DNA of 64,000 nt from Litoditis marina (taxonomy: Eukaryota; Nematoda; Chromadorea; Rhabditida; Rhabditidae), in assembly GCA_964036275.1 (NCBI GenBank), contig OZ038434.1, positions 28,319,511 to 28,383,510 of the forward strand, in the 5' to 3' direction. The notes beneath the pieces were generated by a model. That model was not told the origin of the DNA. It ran no database searches and was given only the letters and a program-made list of their open reading frames with translations. Of the stretch, positions 59,096-64,000 are shown in pieces. Position 1 is the first letter of the stretch, and each line of letters opens with the position of its first letter. The translations under genes were made by a program, and so were the position numbers.

Positions 59096-59370
59096 TTACG
59101 AGGCGGTGTTCATCATACATGTCACAGATCTTTGTAGCAGCAGTTTCTTGTAAGGTCTTGGTCCCTTTCCTTCATAGGAGTCTTCATGGTGGACTATCGA
59201 ATGCTCTGTTGGCATTGATCCAGTGACATGCGAGAAACTTCTTAGAGGAGGGGAAGAGAACTGCTTGTGAACATATATTCCTGTTGGGAATACGGACCAG
59301 CGATTCCCAGCCGCGAGTGGCCCGGGTTTTCAATCTCTTCGTCGTCTGAATCGACTTGTAGACTGGATAC
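59096..59370 (-). pseudogene. Last exon of an unknown gene, with a frameshift
   Basis: After a CATTCAG acceptor the frame reads VSSLQVDSDDEEIENPG and on to SQQEYMF, then stops. A shift of one frame near a CCCC run (about 59250) restores an open reading to TAA at 59096-59098 (FSHVTGSMPTEHSIVHHEDS, then YEGKGPRPYKKLLL). An AATAAATAAAT poly(A)-type signal follows at about 59080. No upstream exon was found. It could be a decayed gene or a sequence error. Confidence 0.45.
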
Positions 59371-59399
59371 CTGAATGGAACACGTAGTGTTAGGATCGT

Positions 59400-61750
59400 G
59401 GAAACAGGAAAAAGGGGAGACTCCTCCACTACCAACCAGCTCAGACTAGAGTAGAAAGAAAACTGAAAAACAATAATGCCGGCGAAATCGTGCATTTTCT
59501 TTCTGTGAATTTTTAAAAGGCCCATTTTAACGTTTCAATGTCCCGATGTCCCACTTCGAAGTCACAATGGTCCGATCTCCCACTTCGAAGTCACAATGTC
59601 CCAGTTTCTCACTACTTCTCGACACTCGTATACCGGCGGGATGTGAGAGCGGCGACATAGCACTAATTTGGAAGAGACGCAGGTTGAGGAAAAAAAGACA
59701 GGGATGTTCATGAAGGCGTCTTCAAAAGCAACTTCACGGAAAAGTGGTTCAAGCGCGAAGCTGGGTAACGAGAATACTACATTAGTTCCGTACGACGGTA
59801 CTGCTCGAGTATGAAAGTCAAAAGAAGTTTGACTCCACAGTTCAGAGAGAAATGAACGTTTTTTTAAACCTTGTCACCACCCTCTCCAAACTCGTGAGAA
59901 GTTCACATGATCTTGTCATGAAAAGTTGCAAGAGTTCGTGCTATGCCGGAAGTTTGCGTGGTTGTAGCTTAGCAAAAGCTGTCATCCAAATCTCATGAGA
60001 GAATGTTCATGAGGTGATCTAATTAGGTTTCCGAAAAGTTGCGTCAGATAAACCCGACACAACGGACCATTTCTCTATAATTAGGATCGATTGAAAAACA
60101 AGATTCATCAAGACACTCTTAAAAAAGAATAATTGAAATCAGTCGAGAACCAAACCTTTTGTGAACCAAACTATCCTTACGGTTACTCTATCGCAAAACT
60201 AATGATAAAATGATGAATTTGGATTTCATACACATGACCTCAATTTCAATTACAACAAGAAGAGGCATTGATAACTAAAAAACTTCTAACTATGTCAATT
60301 GTTACGTGATAGAATTTATGCTACGTTTTACGGACGTATTGCGGACAATTTGTGCGCGTCTTCATGAAAATTTGTTACGTGCTGTGGCTTCCGCGTTGTT
60401 TCCGCACTCGAATTTGCTCAAAACCGACCCAAGTTGCAGAATTTTCAGTGATTCTAACTGTTTGTTCATTTTTCGTACCGATGTGTCTACTGATCACTCA
60501 AATCATCGAATTAAAAAGGGACGGTCCCTTCAATAAACCCGAAAAGCGACAACACCATGAAATATTGTCTTCACTACATGAGTGCGTGAATGAATTGGAT
60601 GAATAACCTTTTACTGAGAACAACTTCCAAGTTGCAAATTTTGGTCGTCAGATAATATTGACTTCAAATACAGCACTGAGGTTCGATTCATCAGAACCAG
60701 GAAGAGACAAAAGTTGGTAAATCAGTCACGCAACACTGGAATAAACAGCTCAACATTTTATGAGATTCTCTCACGAGGTGCTCGTTAGTGATATTCTTGA
60801 GATAAGAACAAGGACAATTAGTGCACCGTTTGACTCAAAGTATTGACAAAAGTGTATACCAAAATAACTTAATGAAGACCACAAATCAGTGGAATACGTT
60901 TGTTATAGGGCTTTCCATTTCCTGAGCGTGCCAATACGGAGTATGTTGCTGTATCCATTTCTGTAGTTCAGGGTTGTTAATCGAGTTGAAAATTTCGAGT
61001 TCCGAGTATTTTGAGTTTTCGAGTTTTTCGAGTTTCGAGTATTTCGAGTTTTCGAAATTTCGAGTTTTTCGAGTTTCGAGCAGTTCGAGTTTTCGAGTTT
61101 TTCGAGTTTTTCGAGTTTCGAGTATTTCGAGTTTTCGAAATTTCGAGTTTTTCGAGTTTCGAGTTTTTCGAGTTTTCAGAAAATTCGAGTTTTTCGAGTT
61201 TCGAGTTTTTCGAGTTTTCAGAAAATTCGTGTTTTTCGAGTTTCGAGTTTTTCGAGTTTTCAGAAAATTCGTGTTTTTCGAGTTTCGAGTCTTTCGAGTT
61301 TCGAGTATTTCGAGTTTTCGAAATTTCGAGTTTTTCGAGTTTCGAGTTTTTCGAGTTTTCAGAAAATTCGAGTTTTTCGAGTTTCGAGTTTTTCGAGTTT
61401 TCAGAAAATTCGTGTTTTTCGAGTTTCGAGTTTTTCGAGTTTTCAGAAAATTCGTGTTTTTCGAGTTTCGAGTCTTTCGAGTTTCGAGTTTTTCGAGTTC
61501 TGAAATTTTCGCGAAATTCGAGTTTCGAGTTGAACTCGAAACTCGAATTTTCGAGTTTTTTTTTTCGAGTTTTTCGAGTTCGAGTTTTATGTTTGACAAC
61601 CCTACTGTAGTTCGATCCCGCTTTTGCTCGGAGTTCATGTATTACGGCGTGTATTGACTTCGAACTAAAACAGATATGTTCATTCCCTATTCCTCATAAA
61701 AATATTTCTCGGATAGTATGTGTATGCAGTATGCATACTATGATTAGTAA
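59400..61750. other. Intergenic, repeat-bearing
   Basis: Contains a CACTTCGAAGTCACAATG tandem word at 59550-59600, a repeat G fragment near 59680, and the hAT-like minisatellite element. Frames at 60306-60606 overlap on two registers and show no splice context. Confidence 0.5.
60969..61604 (+). mobile_element. hAT-like non-autonomous element with expanded TCGAGTTTT core
   Basis: The ends are CAGGGTTGTTAATCGAG and, inverted, TAGGGTTGTCAAACATAA. The 8-bp duplication CTGTAGTT flanks it exactly (60961-60968, 61605-61612). The interior is almost wholly TCGAGTTTTTCGAGTTTCGA with a higher-order unit of about 50 bp marked by TTTTCAGAAAATTCG. A 197-bp relative lies at 21231-21427. Long frames on both strands through it are artefacts of the repeat. 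Confidence 0.88.
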
Positions 61751-61776
61751 TTGGGTCATTCAGCTTTTTTCTCAAC

Positions 61777-61855
61777 CTGACTCAATGGAACAGCGAAGAG
61801 GAAAGAAGCAGTGCGTGTAGTATAAAAGACACACTGATCAGAGTAGAACACATTC
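61777..61855 (+). promoter_or_regulatory. TATA promoter of the second Gly/Tyr-rich gene
   Basis: CTGACTCAATGGAACAG, GCGTGTAGTATAAAAGACAC and AGAGTAGAACACATT match the first gene's promoter. The TATA box starts at 61821, about 410 bp before the ATG. Confidence 0.75.
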
Positions 61856-61933
61856 TCCCAACTCAATCTTCTTCAGTCAACATTATCTACAGTACATAGT
61901 CGAATTTTTCAATAACTGCTTCCTATAGTCGTG

Positions 61934-62125
61934 GGAGGCTACTGTATATCTCACTTTCCGCTGTGTACGCACACATGTATTTGATTACAAAGCTTGTCTG
62001 TTATACTGCTCGAGTAGCGCAGTGAATGACGCCCTGCTACCAATCTTTTTCTCGCAGGCTCGATTCCAGCGAGAGACTGAAGTTTATAAATTCCGCACCC
62101 ACTATAACCCAAACTCCAATTTTTT
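61934..62125 (+). repeat. tRNA-like repeat family B, copy 4 (in the 5' leader of a gene)
   Basis: Carries GGCTACTGTATATCTCAC, GTACGCACACATG, the A-box-like GAGTAGCGCAGTGAATGACG, the B box CAGGCTCGATTCC and the tail AATTCCGCACCCACTATAA. It lies between the TATA box and the ATG of the second Gly/Tyr-rich gene and is absent at the same place in the first. Confidence 0.7.
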
Positions 62126-62230
62126 AAACAGTCTTATATAGCACGTTTTGTAATAAGGAGCCAGCATCAAATAAAAATATTCGTAGGAAAGAGTAATTGA
62201 TTCATTGATTGTTTATAGTTTAGTGACCAA

Positions 62231-63650
62231 ATGGTGTCCTTCGTGTTCGTGAGTTCGATTCTTTGTGTGGCGGCTGCCTCTTTCATTCCACCATACTACG
62301 GAGGATCTGCTTCTTATGATGACTTCAGAAGACATGTCAGTTTGTTGTTTGATTGATATTTTGATCTCAGGATGAGATAATTCAAATAGAGAGTTGTATT
62401 ACACGTACACACAACTCTATAGGCGTTAGTTATAAAGTTATTTTACAGAGACTTGTATAGTTCATAATCGAACTTTCTTCGCTTGCAGTGTCGAAATGAT
62501 AGGAGAAACGATGCAGATGGATTACTGGTGCGTGTGCACCTTCCACCCACTTAGTAAAGGAGTTTGTTCAATTCAAGTTTAACTCATTGGTGTTTGTATT
62601 CTACAGGGATCGAAGTACGGTGGATACGGTGCCTTGGACGGTGGTTATGAAAACGGTTATCAGGGAACCGGATATGGTCACAATCAGGGAAATCAGGGAA
62701 GATACGGAAAGGACTACGGTAGGTTTTTCCAATAGTCGATAATGAAAGTCATGATGCTCCCCTCTGTAAAGTTATAATTGTACGTTTCGTTAGATTCCAA
62801 CAGATTGTTCTAGAGTTTCTTGCTTTTCAAGTTCTGAAATACTGCTAGGAATTTTGATGCATCTTTTTGCGAATAAGTTTGCTTCTCTGAATTATGTTTT
62901 AATAGCGTGTTTCCAGCAGAGTTCATAACAGCAGACAAACATTCAAAATTCTTTCCGAAACTCTTGCAGTCTAGAACAACATAATGAATCAGTTAATTGA
63001 TTAATTGATGAGATCAATGAGATCATAATGTTGGATGTAGAAGACAGAGAAAAGTTTACTAGTTCATTAGAACTTTCAACTTCATACGGTAGGGAACCTC
63101 GTAGAATAATGTATCGAATGATGTGAATTCAGGAGTATCCGATTACAACGCCGGAAATACCGGATACGACCGGGAAGAAGCCAAGGGATACGGAAACGCA
63201 CATCACGACCAGGGAGCCCGAGCTGCTGAAGGTGATAAGAATATGAACACAACATTTGGCACCTTTCCTCTTTCTGATCTGAACGTTTCGGTTACCTTGT
63301 CTCTAAGGAAAGTACCTACTCCACTTTATTCAGATGCGGAAGGATTCAAGAAGTACTCCTACTTCACATCTGGTTCTGGTCCCGAAGGAACCTATTCTAA
63401 GGGATCCTATGGGTCCAACGGTAAGTGTGAGGAGGAAGCATTAACAAACACCCTTTCCCTAATCGATTTAGATCAGAATACAACTCAATTTTGCTCAAAC
63501 CCTGGAAGAAGTTTAGTGTTTTTGAATCCAGGTTACGAGCACGAGGACAGTAACTCCAAGTACGCCGCTGATGCCAATGGGGCAGGATACAAAAAGGGAT
63601 ACGAAACAGACTCGAAACACCATGCAGACAAGCACGCGGATTATGACAAG
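62231..63650 (+). CDS. Gly/Tyr-rich secreted protein, paralogue, 3' end beyond window
   Basis: Exons 62231-62335, 62607-62718, 63133-63231, 63334-63420 and 63532-63650 have the same lengths and phases as exons 1-5 of the gene at 56490. Exon 1 (signal peptide to DDFRRH) and exon 4 (AEGFKKYSYF to SYGSN) are identical in protein. Exon 2 differs at two residues; exons 3 and 5 differ at several (YDREEAKGYGNAHHDQG, SKHHADKHADYDK). The sixth exon, expected to begin DSSSHSGFGKK, was not seen before 64000 and should lie outside. The ATG is seven bases after TATAGTTTAG. Function as for its partner. Confidence 0.85.
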
Positions 63651-64000
63651 GTGGGTGAAAACTACGTTACAGTTCACATGTTAGTACACGGTAGAGGTGA
63701 ATCACGTGTGCATCAACAGAATTTGCTGATCTTTATGAGGTGCAGGAAGATGTATAGCCTTTGTCGCACTAACGCGCGCCTTAACAGTACACAGTTGGAG
63801 TTGTTCGCTACCATCCTATTCAATTTGGTTCTAGTTACCGTAGCGAGATGATAAAAGTTGTGCGTTTATTCTGTGCCCAATAACCTGATGTGAGCCACTC
63901 TGATTTCACATTTGCCAATCTAGTTCGCAACGCTACCACCTCAAATCCTGACTGATTTTGGCACCTCAGGCGGCGTAGCAATCCCTCCAATCTCCGAGAA

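Noticed and set aside
60886..61657. Long frames of 199-250 codons on both strands (FRVFRVSS-type, KTRNSKNS-type)
   Set aside because: Pure translation of the TCGAGTTTT minisatellite inside a hAT-like element; no splice context.
1..64000. CRISPR arrays, bacterial operons, phage or integrated virus genes
   Set aside because: The regular repeats are eukaryotic minisatellites or MITEs; introns and poly(A) signals show nuclear metazoan DNA, and no viral polymerase, capsid or envelope motifs were seen.

Overview
The window looks like nuclear DNA of a free-living rhabditid nematode, most likely Caenorhabditis or a close relative. The base composition is AT-rich, coding regions are split into short exons with TTTCAG-type acceptors, and several start codons sit 0-8 bases after such an acceptor, as in spliced-leader trans-splicing. 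Gene content also fits: a class-3 lipase, a C-type lectin, and a tandem pair of Gly/Tyr-rich secreted proteins. I built gene models by hand, translating both strands and requiring every exon junction to keep frame. No search was run, so family names rest on motifs only.

Layout. (1) 1-2.3 kb: a P-loop GTPase gene on the minus strand, cut by the window edge and disturbed by an internal duplication. (2) 2.4-11.65 kb: no convincing gene, many short repeats. (3) 11.7-12.4 kb: 5' half of a C-type lectin (-), next to a repeat insertion. (4) 13.3-15.6 kb: a small one-helix membrane protein (+); its introns hold a U6 snRNA/tRNA-like chimeric retroposon and long poly-C/poly-G tracts. (5) 16.3-20.2 kb: an intact secreted class-3 lipase (-). 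(6) 20.2-23.7 kb: repeats only. (7) 23.7-31.9 kb: an eight-exon gene of unknown function (-), introns packed with palindromic elements, including a 201-bp perfect inverted repeat. (8) 33.5-39.8 kb: a twelve-exon gene of unknown function (-), with a tandemly duplicated frame-neutral exon and an acidic tail. (9) 40.8-47.5 kb: a fully open fifteen-exon gene (-) of 1003 codons that appears to join a collagen-like GPPGPAG array to a CACTA/EnSpm-type transposase. (10) 47.5-56 kb: intergenic, repeats, one weak gene candidate. (11) 56-64 kb: two paralogous Gly/Tyr-rich secreted proteins (+) sharing a TATA promoter, with a frameshifted gene fragment and a hAT-like element between them; the second copy runs off the right edge.

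The genes do not form an obvious pathway. The common theme is heavy recent colonisation by small non-autonomous DNA transposons, many with readable target-site duplications (8 bp hAT-like, 9-10 bp Mutator-like), plus two tRNA-derived repeat families. The strongest candidates for something new are the collagen-array/transposase gene, the U6-SINE chimera, and the hAT-like element whose core has become a TCGAGTTTT minisatellite.
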